This document shows, piece by piece, positions 35,285 to 47,165 of a stretch of DNA of 64,000 nt. The notes under the pieces were generated by a model. That model was not told where the DNA came from. It searched no databases and saw only the letters and a program-made list of their open reading frames with translations. The position numbers and the translations under genes were made by a program. The stretch is taken from positions 3,865,948-3,929,947 of the forward strand of contig NC_053403.1 in assembly GCF_016859285.1 (NCBI RefSeq). The letters run 5' to 3'. Position 1 is the stretch's first letter; each line of letters opens with the position of its first letter. Source of the stretch: Xiphias gladius. Lineage: Eukaryota > Chordata > Actinopteri > Istiophoriformes > Xiphiidae.

Positions 35285-38200
35285 AACCTCTACGGTGCGG
35301 CACATTTCTTCCATCTGAGAGATGACTGCCTGGACGTGGTCGTTACTGGCGACCAAGATGGCGATCCCGTCGCTCAGCTCCGTCTGCAGACGTTCAGAAA
35401 AACATCACTGACGTCAATTCAGCCGCTGACGGTTCCCCGGGAATAAACGTCAAGAGACCAGTGGCCTTCGGACGGGCCAGAAACGCAGGTCCAGAGAGAC
35501 ACGCGAATCCTCCTCTCCGTTCCCTTCAGGACTCACGTCACTGTCGCTCTTGGCCAAAGAGATTTTTTTACTCCCATTTGAATTCAGAAACAAGTTGTTC
35601 CATCGCGCCCACAAAGTTTGAACGAGCCAACGCACAGCGACGCCACCGAATTTCACATCGGGCTCTCGACGTCCCCGATAAAACAACGGCGGGTGAGACC
35701 AGAAACTACCTTGAGGCAAGGCAACAGTAAGCTACTTAAATGTTTCACATCGACAATTATACAAATAATATTCTAAGTGACAGTGAAATATTAATTGAGA
35801 AACAATAATAAAACCACGGCTGGAAAAGACGATTATTTACATTATCAATCGATTAGTCCGTAAAAAGGCAAAAAAAAAAAAGTTTAAAAAAAAAACAAAC
35901 TGCCTTTCACAATTTTTCAGAGTCCAAGGTGACATCTTTAAAAACCTCAACCCTAAGATACTCAGTTTACAGTCATATATGACAAAGACAAGAAGCAAAT
36001 ATTGAATTTAAGAAGCTGAAACCACCAAATGATTGAATTTTTGTGCTTATTTTTCTGCTGATTAATCATTTCGGCTCTAAACTGGAATCACCGCCTCCGG
36101 ACCGGTCAAGTTGCGGTTCGCATCCACGTCTGTTCAGACTCACACAGGATACGTTAGTGAAGGAATATTCAGTTTATTCTGTCATAATTAGCGTGTGAAT
36201 TTTTGAGTTATGGGGGGGGGTGTTTTTTGTGAGTTCACAGTGACCGTGACCTTTGACCTTCGACCACCAAACTCTAACCGGTTTATCCTCCAGTCCAAAT
36301 GAAATTTTTGAACGCCAAATTTGAAGAAAACTCCCGCAAGGCGTTCCTGGGATATCGCGAGAATGGGGCGGGCGTCGTTAACGAGTGTTTAATCGGCGTC
36401 CCGGACACTCTCGGGTCCGCGTTAGGGCCAAATGAAACGACCGACTGTTCTTTTTGAAATTAACCTTTGCGTCGTGATGCGGGATCGACCGCCTTCCTCG
36501 GCCCTCATCTAAATTTCAGATGAGTGATTCAGAGACGGGCGCGGAAATGTCAACAAGACCGACTGAATAACGTTTTCCCATGGGATGTATCTGACACACC
36601 GGCTTGATCCTGCATCACAACGGTGTCTGGTGTCACTGCGACTGACCTTTGGGTGGCTGGACGTTGGTTACGTGACGGTGTTCATTTGCACCTGGTTGGT
36701 GGGTCGGTGTTGCATCTCGGTTTTCTGTTGGCGATCCTGGAAACAACGATACCGGGATCCCCAAAAAAAACAGGAAAAAGGGAACGCGTTTACAGGAGGA
36801 ATAGAGGATTTAGAAGTGCGGCGGATGAAGGCCACCGTCCGTTCCTAGAGGCCACACGCCCACATGCACACGCGCTTTCTGGGGAAAGAGTAGAGTCTAG
36901 ACTATGGCGCACGCTCTCTGATCCTCCTTTAAAAACCAAGCCTCGGCTTCAGCCGCCCCCCACCCCCCCCCCCCACCCCCCCGAGACCCGCCGGCCTACT
37001 TCTAATCCCGGTGGGTTTTCTCGGTTGGTTCCCCTGTCTGACGGCGGACGGGGGGCAAAGTGCCGCGGGGTCGCGCGGGGCGAACCACGAGGCTTCACGC
37101 CTCACCTTCTGCCTCGCGTAGACGCTGCCGAGCGGGGCCACGTCGCAGTCTTTGTGTCGCCCGAACACTTTGCACATGGAGCAGGTCGGCGTCTGACACG
37201 ACAGGCAGTAGATGTTGATCTTCTCCTCCTCGTGCTCCTCGCACATCAGCAGCTGCTGCAGCTGCTGCTGCTGCTCCGGCTTAATGTTCACAAGCCTGGA
37301 AGAGACCACACAAATCTGAATGGATCTTCAAAGGGGTTTGTTTTACAAATTGTTAAATGACCTTAAGAACAAGCTGCGGTGTCACAGCAGGTTCTTTACT
37401 CGTTTTCTTCTCTGGGGGGGGGGGGGGGTCGGAAAAAATTATTTAATTGTGAATGAATGTGGGCATTTTTTTTCAAAACACCGTAATTAACGTCCTTTAA
37501 ATGTCGCCTACTGTGACTGAGTCATTAGAAAATGCAAAAGCGTAGTAACCGTGGGTGGCGGTGATACACACACGTGGCATCTAGTTCAGTGGAAATGAAG
37601 AAGAAAGGGTCATGTTTACCCCCCCGGATGAATCCAGGAGCATATTCAGCGTGGGTTCATTCTAGAGATGATGGGGGGAGGGGGGCACGCAGGAAGTACC
37701 GTCTGCCTTCATTTGAATGCACGTACAATGTGCCTCGAGGAAGACTTTGCCAAATTTGATCTCCCTTCCACGCGCGACCCGGTGCAGCGTCCACAAGACT
37801 CGGCGACCCCCCCCGTATCACTGAAGCGGCCTGGTCTACCTCTGCTGGCTTGGTTTTTTTTTTGGGACGTCGGTGGCCGGCGGAGGGACCACGCCACGAG
37901 TTTGGCCGAGGTGCATGTTGTCTCTTCGCCACCTGGAGGCCGAGGGTGTGTCACTGGCCACTCGCTGGCTCGTTCAGGACTCGTTGGGACATGAGAAATC
38001 TATCGTGTCCGTGTTTGCGCCGACCCCCCCCCCAGATCTGTCACCGCCGGTGCATAAAGGTACGCGGTCCCTTTCACTGCCATACAAGAAAACATGGACA
38101 CACACACACACACACACACACACCGCTCCCCCGAGATCACCACACTGAAGTCACACCGGTGCGTGTGCGCACTGGCGCACTTTAGGCAGCGCTCAGTCCG

Positions 38201-40072
38201 TTGTCCTCCGACACAAATGATGATTAGGTACCGTGAAATTTTTCCACCCTTGAGAAAAAAAAAAGACAAAAAATTTTGAGAAACTAAAAGTTACCGAACT
38301 TTTCCGAACCTCGTCGACATCGCGCCTCTTCGCCGGTGACTCGTCCGGCTTCTATTCTGCAGTGAAAGCGACAGGTTCTTACACTCATGGTGACTCAAAT
38401 ACCGGTGTAGAGCTGTGGCAAGTGTGCACGCTTCCCAACCGGACGCACTCCAGAGGCCTCCGCGACGACCACCTTGTGTAGCATGCAAACCCACCCGAGG
38501 TCGTCGCAGGACCTCCGGCAAGGAGATGTGTTTTCGAAGCGCTGCTCACAACTGATCGAAAATGTGCCACCGAACTCCGGCCAAAATCACACGCAGCCTT
38601 TTCCTCCAGCTGAAAGTCGTCAAAGTGAGCCCTGCTGGACCTCCGCAGTCACAGAGCCCGGCAAAAAACCCCGGGGAGGTCCACAGAGGGTGAGGGCTCG
38701 CACCTGGACACACGGGCCATAGACCGGTAGGTCGGGGGTGTAACGGCTGAGATTTAGATCGCGTTGAACCAAATCGGGGTCCTGACGGGAAGGTCACTCC
38801 CGTTTCAAATCCTGCCCCCCCTTTTTTTTCCCTCCCCAGCTTCATCGGTTTGTCATTTTCTGAGACCTGTAGAGGGGCAGGTATGTAACACGGTGCCGCC
38901 CTCTGTCGGTAGCCCCGCGTTATTACAACAACAACAGGCACAGTCTGTAGAAATGACCTGAACCTGGAAAAAAAAAAATTCCTTCATTCATTCTACAGTT
39001 GAATTGAGCACATTTCTGTACGACGATGATTAAACGAAACATTTCAATCATCAGATGCAGTATATACTTTGTCATCTTGTCGTTTTGCTGCCCTGTTAGT
39101 TTTTGTTAATAATCTCATTAAATTATCTAAGATAATAGATGCACTGGATTTCTATGGGAAATTTTCCTAATTTATATTATATTTTAATTAATTTTTTTTT
39201 TAATGAAAATTATGTTAAAATATTGGACATTGCCTATCTATATTACTGTGAAGTTATAATAATATAAAAGCTGTACTTATTGACAAATAATGTACGTTAA
39301 TGTACTATATAGGGGGAGTTAAAGTAAATCATTATTGATCATTATTGATTTCTTACCCCCAAAATTTCTGCCATTTCAGCAAAATTAAATTTAAGTCTTT
39401 TTCAATACTGTACCAATTAAAATACAAATTAATTAATTGGTGAAAGAAGGATGGAAAGCCAGTAGGGATGATAAGGCTGTATGTGAATATGTTTACTACT
39501 AATTATATTATTATATTATATATCATAAAATTAATTTTATTGACAATCATATCACATTTTTTCACGGTGCTTCACATCTTTATGAAACAGTAGTTTTTAG
39601 TAAGTGTCAGAAAGTGGATTGACCAATCAAAACATGATAAATTATCTTAAGTTCATTAAAGTCTTTGCTGAAACTGACACTTGCCCAGTCGTCGGTGAGC
39701 TTTCTAGCGACTGTGGCGAACAACAACGGTGATAATAATAAATAACGCACCAGAATTCTACAAAGAAACAATTAAACAGCCTCCTCCATGCACAGTACAC
39801 CGTCCGTTAGTCTCACCTGTAGTTTACAGATGTGTAACGTCCACCGACAGCCGATAATCGCATACAACAAAAAGTTATAACTAACATTATCTACAGCACG
39901 CAAGAAAAAAATATTCAAAACTTCTGGAAATCACATTTAAGACTTTTCAATAACTTCTAAGGCCTTTTTTTTTTTTTAAGGGAAGTTGCTTCTGAGTTTT
40001 GTTTTTTTTTTTTTTAGAATTTCCAAGACCTGCAGATACACACTGTACCCAAAACCTCACTCCCTCCTGCAT

Positions 40073-40136
<64 letters not shown>

Positions 40137-41482
40137 GGAGGACTCCTGCTGTCTGTAGATGTCAATGATGTTCTCCACCAGCAGGTTTCTCTGCAGGCCG
40201 TAGACCCCGTGCCGGTCCAGCACCACCTCGTGGCGGCACGACGGACAGCGGAATCGGCCGCCGCTGGCAACAAGGCCGGAGGAGCCGCGGGACTGCCACA
40301 GAGGGTTCGCTGACTGGGTAACGAAAAGAGGGAAAGAAAAAGTATGAAGGAAAGAGGGACTGACTTGTGTCCATTTCTATTGTTGTTGTTGTTTTTAGCA
40401 ACGCTGCCGTTCCCTTTGTCACCTATGGTTCGCTTTGCTGATTGGATAAAGTGTCGGAAGGAAAAAAGGAAGGTCAGAAGGTCAAAGGATGCGTCCTTCT
40501 TTGACCTTCTTCTTCTTCGATTCAAAAAGAAGCCGGTGGAGGTTTCTAAAGGGGATGTCTTTGATTTGGCTAAGCTTTACTGGCAGCACTGGTGACAAAC
40601 ACTGGTTGGAGTTGTGATGGTGAAGATGCTTTGCGCCGGTTTTGTGCATCTCACGTCTTATCATTACATTTGAGTCACAGGCTTAGTCATCTTTTGTTTT
40701 TCTGAAAGATAAAACCAATTGAACCGTCACTGAAAACCCAGAAAGGTCGTCTAACAACACTTTTTGCAGTCATAAAGATATTTGCAGAATCATCAAAGAC
40801 TCCTCTGACCAACCGGGACAAAAAATATCCTATACTGCTGCGCAATATAAAAGATTTTTAACCTGTTTCTGGAGTTGTGCCTCTCTTTTCTAATCCAAAG
40901 AGAAATTCTGGGCAAAAGCGACTAATCTCCTTTCACATTTCGTAGGACAAAAGAAAAATATAAATGCATATTTGTACATGAAAATATGAAATAGTGGAAA
41001 GTAACATTAAAATAGACAAATATAACTGATTACAAAAACTTTTGAATTTGGTTCAAGACATGCAAATACTTTTCACTAACATAAACTGGGGCTAAATTTT
41101 TTGCAAAAGCTTTTGAGATAGTTGCTTAAATTTGGTGGATTTGAATGTGCTGATTCTGAAAACCAATGAATATGTGATCAAAAAAACAAAAAAAACAGCG
41201 CAGCTCATATATGCCCACGTTTTGATCACATGGGTCACACACTCAAAGTGAAACCTGCTTGAGAGCCGCTGGAAAAACACCGGATCTCACCTGGAAGATG
41301 TCGTTGGCACACTTGCGGCAGAGGTTGTGCTGGCAGGGCAGGATGACCACAGGTTTGGAGAACATCTCCAGGCAGACGGGGCAGATCAGCTGCTTCTCCA
41401 GGTTCTCCATGGTGGCTCCGCTGCCGGCACCGGGCCCAGAACTGCCTGCCGATGGGAACTTGAAGCCAGGAGCAAAGTTCAT
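30208..41482 (-). CDS. trim54: TRIM54 / MuRF3 E3 ubiquitin ligase (8 coding exons, 371 aa)
   Basis: Minus-strand exons in transcript order: 41482-41291, 40313-40135, 37295-37106, 35383-35288, 34576-34343, 32442-32420, 31057-30933, 30284-30208. All phases match and the frame ends in TAA. Residues 34-90 form a C3HC4 RING (C34, C37, C50, H52, C55, C58, C87, C90). A B-box follows at about 142-174 (CEEH ... CLSC ... CSMC ... H171), then a coiled coil at about 190-300, a COS box ([10 protein letters not shown]) and an acidic tail. MuRF proteins work in striated muscle: they bind microtubules and the sarcomere and ubiquitinate muscle proteins. MNF at the start, [19 protein letters not shown] in the RING and position beside uts1 identify trim54 rather than trim55 or trim63. 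A Q-rich insert (QQQQLQQLL) precedes the B-box. The start is the ATG at 41482, matching the family's MNF; an upstream in-frame start at 41518 is less likely. Confidence 0.95.
30933..31057 (-). CDS. trim54: trim54 coding exon 7 (COS box)
   Basis: Acceptor GCGTTGACAG, donor GTACGT. Residues 306-346: [20 protein letters not shown], then [20 protein letters not shown]. The human equivalent is ELAGRPEPGYESMEQF...AEMLRTIDF. The frame needs the 23-nt microexon upstream; joining directly to 34343 would give an early stop. Confidence 0.95.
32420..32442 (-). CDS. trim54: trim54 coding exon 6, 23-nt microexon
   Basis: Exon 5 ends in phase 0 while exon 7 starts with one base of a codon, so a small exon of length 2 mod 3 is required. 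At this spot the minus strand has (CT)n-ATTCGCAG, then exactly 23 nt, then a perfect GTAAGT donor. It encodes SAKVILE plus two bases of K, corresponding to human QAKELINK at the same place. Confidence 0.88.
32451..32473. repeat. (GA)n microsatellite acting as polypyrimidine tract
   Basis: About 11 GA units on the plus strand, directly next to the trim54 microexon acceptor; on the transcribed (minus-sense) strand it reads (CT)n. Confidence 0.9.
32696..32741. repeat. (TC)n(AC)n compound microsatellite
   Basis: TCTC run followed by about 16 CA units in trim54 intron 5. Confidence 0.9.
33140..33245 (+). repeat. Retrotransposon tail fragment
   Basis: GGTGCTATACAAATAAAGTT followed by TGACTGGT matches the 3' tail of a widespread teleost LINE/SINE (…CTATATAAATAAAGTTTGATTGATTG). 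Confidence 0.5.
34343..34576 (-). CDS. trim54: trim54 coding exon 5 (coiled coil)
   Basis: Acceptor GTACGCCCCAG, donor GTAGGG. 78 codons, residues 220-297, including [20 protein letters not shown] and [19 protein letters not shown]; the last block is nearly invariant in MuRFs. Confidence 0.96.
35251..35282. repeat. (GT)n microsatellite
   Basis: About 16 GT units on the plus strand, ending six bases beyond the 35288 end of trim54 exon 4, just inside the donor of the following intron. Confidence 0.9.
35288..35383 (-). CDS. trim54: trim54 coding exon 4
   Basis: Acceptor AACGTCTGCAG, donor GTTAAA. 32 codons (188-219): [20 protein letters not shown] then [12 protein letters not shown], as in human [32 protein letters not shown]. 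Confidence 0.96.
35819..36080 (+). repeat. 'GGGCTGCAAC' element, diverged copy
   Basis: ATTATCAATCGATTAGTCCG, GTCCAAGGTGACATC, AAGCAAATATTGAATTTAAG and GATTAATCATTTCGGCTCTA give the family blocks in order. Confidence 0.55.
37106..37295 (-). CDS. trim54: trim54 coding exon 3 (B-box)
   Basis: Acceptor GTGGTCTCTTCCAG, donor GTGAGG. Residues 125-187: [20 protein letters not shown], then the B-box ligands and ARQK. The Q-run is not in the human protein (PLHSKAEQHLMCEE). Confidence 0.95.
38098..38123. repeat. (CA)n microsatellite
   Basis: About 13 CA units in trim54 intron 2. Confidence 0.9.
40073..40134. repeat. (AC)n microsatellite abutting a trim54 splice donor
   Basis: About 31 perfect AC units; on the minus strand (GT)n begins with the donor dinucleotide of trim54 exon 2 at 40134. 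Confidence 0.95.
40135..40313 (-). CDS. trim54: trim54 coding exon 2 (end of RING)
   Basis: Acceptor TTTTCGTTACCCAG; donor is the first GT of a (GT)n run. Residues 65-123: [40 protein letters not shown], then [20 protein letters not shown]87 and C90 finish the RING. Confidence 0.96.
41291..41482 (-). CDS. trim54: trim54 coding exon 1 (start, RING)
   Basis: 64 codons from ATG at 41482 to donor [26 protein letters not shown] then [20 protein letters not shown]. The MNF start and the [11 protein letters not shown] block match the MuRF family. Confidence 0.95.
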
Positions 41483-42235
41483 CGCCTCCGGGGGCGGCGA
41501 GTGAAGTATCAGAAGCACAAGGTGGAGGATTTTCTAGCTCTTGTCTTCTTGAATTCAACACTCAAACAGCTCTGTGTTCAGCAGTCTTGACTTTTCCTAC
41601 CATTCTTCCCTCAAAAGAAGTTGAAATCCATTCAATTTAAGTACAGTTTTACCGTTTTTAGACGTATCTTCTCACTGTTTTTTGCCCTAGCTGTTACTCC
41701 GTCTCCTTCCCCAGCTGTCCATCCATTTGCCCCTCTGCCAGCCTGTCTAAGCCCCCGTGTAGAGACCCTCCCATGCCCCCCGTGTCTCAGTCCCACAGCA
41801 GCCGGACTGTTGACTGCCGGTATTTTTAGCTCCCCGAGTTTGTTCTGGCTTGGGTTACTGTCTAAACAGCGTTCCAGAGCCGGACCACTGGAAAGTCCGG
41901 GTGCGGCAGAGGATCGCTACGGCGGTCAGTACCGCGGTTCAGATGGTCATGTTTTTGTGAACTCTGATACACCAGAGGGGATCCGTGGCGGGTCACGTCT
42001 CAGGTCCCTGGCACTTCGGCATAAACAGGCTGGTCCCATTTCTCAAGTTCTGTTTGTCCCTGCAGAACTCAGGCCACAGTTTTTGATGAAAACACGACAC
42101 ATCTTGTTTATATTTATTTTTGCCATCAAATAATGTCATCTTTGTTTAGCTCACTATAGTGGCCTGGCTATTTGGTCACACAACGATCAGTGTTACGTTA
42201 CTTTCTGACTCATCTAAAGTCAAAGATATAGCTGC

Positions 42236-42236
<1 letters not shown>

Positions 42237-42270
<34 letters not shown>
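42237..42270. repeat. (TAG)n microsatellite
   Basis: About 11 TAG units. Confidence 0.9.
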
Positions 42271-43419
42271 CTGTATATTTCTATAAATATCAGTGGATTT
42301 GCCAATAGATGCTGGATTGTTATCAGGACCCAACAAAGCAACAAAGCCTCGTTTCTTACAGAGTTTACGCTGTTTAAGCCTTTTTAACATAAAAGTAAAA
42401 CATAGCATCTTCTCAGCCAAAATCAACTATCATACGCTACAAATAAGTATTTAATTACATCAACTTCAAACAGCTTCTATCAGAACAAAAAGCCTATCAT
42501 CTTTTTTCTTTTTTTTTTTTAATTTTAGCTTATTTAGATATAATTCAGGTTTTGGAGGATTATCATAAAACCAGTCTGAGTTAAAATATTTAAAATATTT
42601 TTCCAATGAGAATTTAAAATGACAAACAATCAAACTGATAATTGAAAAGAAAACTTACTAAATTTGCTGGTTTTGAATAACGGTTTTGCAGTTTTGTTTA
42701 GTGATATTATTATTGGTGTCTTGATAATATGGTGAGATTACACTGGTTGACTATCAGTGGGTATTTTGTAAACATTTAAATATTTAGTGTATCCCCGTAC
42801 CAACACCTAACTCCTAAAATATTTCATTATCAGGGTGTCATTACCAAAAGTCGTGTGAGACTAACTTTCAATAAAAATAAAGATAGAAAAAATATTTACA
42901 AATAGAGATGGGCGCATGATTCACAAAATCCATTCATATTTGCTATCCACGGGGAGTTGCTAAATCTAAAAAGGAGGAGTGGTTGTGGTTGAGAGATCAA
43001 GCCAGAGGAGGCAGTTTGAAAATAAAAACAGCCTGTTAGTAACTGGATCTTAATATAAAGCTGAATGGAAAAGGATACAGGCCAAGCTGGTGTCTCAAAA
43101 CAAACCACAGCTCATGGGATATATTTAAACTACAATTCAGCATCATACAGGGAAACATCTATTTGAATCAAGCACTTCTAGTGCTTTTTTGATTCATTCA
43201 TACATACATGGCACCAATCGTTTATTTTGTTGTTGTTTATGTTGAAATTATTTCATTCAACTCATGTTCATAACCGTAAAATTCCTAGAGCTGAACCAGG
43301 ACGTATTCCTTTGTTCCCTGGCCTGTGGCCGAACTTTACAGCAAACGCCCTAAAATTTGTTCTCGCTGAGAAACAAACAAACAAACGGGGGGGAAAATAA
43401 ATAAATAAATAAAATAATA

Positions 43420-43420
<1 letters not shown>

Positions 43421-43507
<87 letters not shown>

Positions 43508-43568
43508 CTCTCTCTCTCTCTATATCTCTATCTCTCTATATCTCTATCTCTATATCTATATATATATA
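43421..43568. repeat. Compound (TA)n/(TC)n microsatellite
   Basis: About 150 bp of TA dinucleotides with TC blocks (TCTCTC, TATCTC) in the middle; prone to forming cruciforms and to length change. Confidence 0.95.
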
Positions 43569-43713
43569 CATACGCTCCTTGACGGATTCATTATTTCAGT
43601 TTTCCAGGGCAGAAATAAATAAAACGGGGGGTAGTTGTGTGCACACTCCAGTCCTATATCTCCGCCAGGTGCAGGACAACAGAGTCAGAAAGGTCTCCAC
43701 AGTTTTGCCAGAT

Positions 43714-43790
43714 TTTAGCTCCCGAAACATTTTATTTGACTCACCAGTAGAGTAGGGTTGAAACATTCCCTACTGGTTTTGGGAGCTAAA
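43714..43790. other. Inverted repeat / hairpin
   Basis: TTTAGCTCCC (43714-43723) pairs exactly with GGGAGCTAAA (43781-43790), and inside it CCAGTAG (43744-43750) pairs with CTACTGG (43770-43776). A 15-nt left-arm bulge separates the two stems. Whether it is transcribed is unknown. Confidence 0.5.
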
Positions 43791-44114
43791 GTCTTCTGTG
43801 CAAAAATAAATAGAAATCATGAAACAGAATCTGATCAAAAACATCTCACTGGTGTTACAAAAGAGTCAGGTTAAGGTCAAAGTAGACAACAATTCCTATG
43901 AAATTAAAATAAATTCGATCCGTAAAGATTCTGTCACTGGCGTCACCCAGAGTCCCTTTCTCCTACCGTGCCTGCCCTCTGACCTTTGTCGACTTCCTGA
44001 TAAGCCGAGTAGGTAGCGGGGGGGTCAGCTTGCAGCGACCAAACACACGAGGTATTTGCTAATCAACGGAATGAAGTCGGCTAAGTGGACTAAGCTACTA
44101 ATGGGATTACTGGA

Positions 44115-44124
44115 CTATTTATAG
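44115..44124 (-). promoter_or_regulatory. trim54: Candidate TATA/MEF2 site for trim54
   Basis: CTATTTATAG fits the MEF2 consensus on both strands and reads TATAAATA on the minus strand. It lies about 2.6 kb upstream of the trim54 start codon; a second AT-rich motif with E-box-like neighbours, CTAAAAATATAGCTGCTG, is near 44248. Trim54 is muscle-specific, so a MEF2-driven start here, with a non-coding first exon, is plausible but unproven. Confidence 0.3.
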
Positions 44125-45246
44125 GCTCAGGGGCAGAGGGCCACTGCAGAGTAAGCTAAACATACAAACGCAGAGCTATTCATGCCTCTCCACCTCCAGC
44201 CTGTTATGACTTCAGGTTATCACTGTGCATCGGAGCCACGGAGACCTAAAAATATAGCTGCTGTGTGTGTCCGTTTAGCTTAAAAGGATTTTTTTTCTCT
44301 CCTTCTTTATCAAACCCAAAAATCAGTTGTCCCTAGCACTAAGAACTGCCTGATATTTCTTATTCCTTTGTTCCTCCGTGTTCCATTTTTGTTCAGAAAA
44401 CTAAAAACACACCCATGACCTACACTGTTGCACCGGGTGACATGTTCCTCCATTACAATAAACAGGGGCACAGGTGTTTATTTGAACTCAATCTCACGCA
44501 CACCGTTCTGCTTCCATAAATACGCACTAGAGCACCAAATGTGTATTAAACCACCACTGAAAATAGTCCCTAACAAATGCGCAATTTTTTCTGGTTTGAT
44601 TAAGTCTGCTTTAAAAAGAAAAAAGAAAACTACGGTGCCCCGTTTTAGTAAATTGCTGTGCCTCTTTTAAAAATGACACCATATATTTTAAACGTATTTT
44701 TAAGGATTTATGTCCTCAATAGGAACCAAAGAGCTCGGGGCTGAGCGACACAGACAGGGTAGGTAAGTCAGAAAGTATGAACAGATGAACTAATACATTG
44801 CTGGTTCTGGGCTTAAAAATAAGAAAAATAAATAGAAATACAGTACATCGCCACTGTTACCTTTTTAATCTTTGGCATGGAAACGCATGAAAAATGCAAC
44901 TGCAGTTACGACGCTCGTCTGGAGGTATCGTAGCGTAAATGTTAACGAAACCTGCCTGTGCGATAAAACCCTGTAATACTAAAACATCCACTGCACCAAC
45001 AAATTACATTTAGTTTAAAACTCAGGTTGTGCAATAACACGTATACGTTCATAGATGTTCACATCATCCATCACTTGTCAAATATGAATACAAGCAGGCT
45101 GTACACTGTTCATAGACGTGCATACATGCACACACTGTGTGCACAAAGTGATTTCTTCCGTCACCCATTTAAGATTTAATTCCCTCCATTCTTTCACACC
45201 TTGAAACTGACTTCAGGCATTGTATGTTGCCCACTTCTTTTTGACT

Positions 45247-45304
<58 letters not shown>
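45247..45304. repeat. (CA)n microsatellite
   Basis: About 29 CA units. Confidence 0.95.
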
Positions 45305-45305
<1 letters not shown>

Positions 45306-46844
45306 CAGCTCGGGACCAAGAGTCAAATTCCTTGGATGTGCAAATATACTTGGACAATAAACACTGATAAAGCTGATTCTGATCATTTTCAAGACAAAAT
45401 ACCAGACAGGAAGTTATAAAATCCCAGTTGTTTTTGTTTTTTTTTTAATTTAGTTGAATTTCATAATAACTCATTTACAGATGGTCCACAGGGGACTAAA
45501 ACAGTAAGTGACACGCCCAAAAGAGGAAAAAGAAATTTTTTTTTTTAAAAACTCATCTACCATGACAAAATGTCTTCCTCATCTTGTTCTACTCTTATGT
45601 CCAAAACAAAAACAGCAATTTTAGTACATTTTAACCACCGGATAGCTCATTGATTTATCCTCGAAGACCGTTGGCGTCACGATGACTGTTTTTAAGCCTA
45701 CGTTAGCGTGGTGTGTGTGTCACGGTGCACGCTAAAACGTTAGCATGGAGCATTTCAACCAGATTTAAAGTAGACACACACACGACTTTAGAGTCTGCTC
45801 TCATCATCTAAAACCCAAGTTGATCAACAGGTTGACCTCCCACCACCATCACTTTTAGTAGTATCAACTTTTAAGTTATGGTATTTCTGTGATAAATAAA
45901 AAAAATAAAAATAAAAATGCATGTAAACTGATAAAACACATTAATTCATAAAACATGTTCATTAACAATAAGGAATTTCGTCAGTATTTTTACCGTTTTA
46001 TGAGTTATTTACAACAATTAAAAAAACACAACATGTCTTCTTTCAGTGCTCCATGGCCTCGTCACTTTTATACAGAAGTAAATTGATTTGAGTGGATCTG
46101 AAATTAAACAAAAATTAATTATCCGAAATGTAATGAAACCCTTTAAATTACAAAGTATGTTTTGGCTGTTGATGGTTTAAAAAAAAAAAAAAAAAAACTT
46201 GACATGAAATAATGACCTTCAAGTTTGCAGACTGAGAAATACAGACTGATATATAATCCAAGACAGAGCCCAAATTAAGTAATGGAGAATGTTGTCTAAG
46301 CTGGTTAATGAGCAGTTTGTAATTCAAAGAAATGAAACAAAGAGCTTGGTTGCTGGTCCTACGTGGAGGTCTACCTTAGTTTATTGCAGTTCAACAGGCA
46401 ATGTTGAAGTGTTTTAGCAGCTGAAGGATGAGTTTAACTTTAGTGTAACAGCACATTTAATATACAGACACACCATGGAATTAATTTATCATGGGGGGGG
46501 GGTTAACCTTTAAATTTCACCGCGCCACAAGAAAAGCGAAAAAGTTTCATTTATTAAAAAGAAAAGAAAAAAAAAAAAAAAAAAAAAATCAAAAATTTAC
46601 CTACGAGCAACAGAACTCCACACTGGACAATAACTCTCCAAAGCATATCAACCTACTGACTTCCACATGACTTAAAGAAACGGTAAAAAGGTTTGATGGA
46701 AATAATAGAGACCTAATAATACGTGGCAGGAAAATGTTCCTAGGACAAGACATTGTTTTAACAAATATTAAAAACAAAAACAAAATTATATAATTTTTTT
46801 TTCCCTTTCAAATAAGCCCAATTTAAAAAAGGAATTGTTTCACA

Positions 46845-47165
46845 TTTTGGGAAATACACTTGCTTGCTTTCTTGCTGGGAGTTGGATGAGAAGAGCGATT
46901 CCGCGCTCTCTTTTCTGCGCACCAGACATTGTTACAGCCAGTAGATAGTTAGCTTAGCTTAGCACAAAGACCTGAAACAAGGGGAAACGGCTAGCCTGGC
47001 TCCGTCCACAGGCAGCATGTTATATCTTGTTTATTCCATATTAAAACTGCGGTCTAAAAATGTCGAGCTGTAGTTTTACGTGTGCTATGACTATTTCTTG
47101 ACCGGGCGCTGTAACTCTCAGAAATTAAGTGAATAAATATATTTCCCCAAATATCTAAACTATTC
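46845..47165 (+). repeat. Dispersed repeat with 'GCTTAGCTTAGCA' core, copy 2
   Basis: CACTTGCTTGCTTTCTTGCT, AGTTAGCTTAGCTTAGCACA, GGGGAAACGGCTAGCCTGGC and CATGTTATATCTTGTTTAT. It shares block order with the copy at 20088-20500 and appears less truncated at its left end. Confidence 0.65.

Noticed and set aside
36623..37360. 245-codon plus-strand ORF
   Set aside because: It is the antisense shadow of trim54 exon 3 and a C-rich stretch, and has no splice or domain support.
39947..40525. 192-codon minus-strand ORF rich in VCVCVC
   Set aside because: It reads through trim54 exon 2 in the wrong frame and across the (GT)n repeat; it has no independent support.
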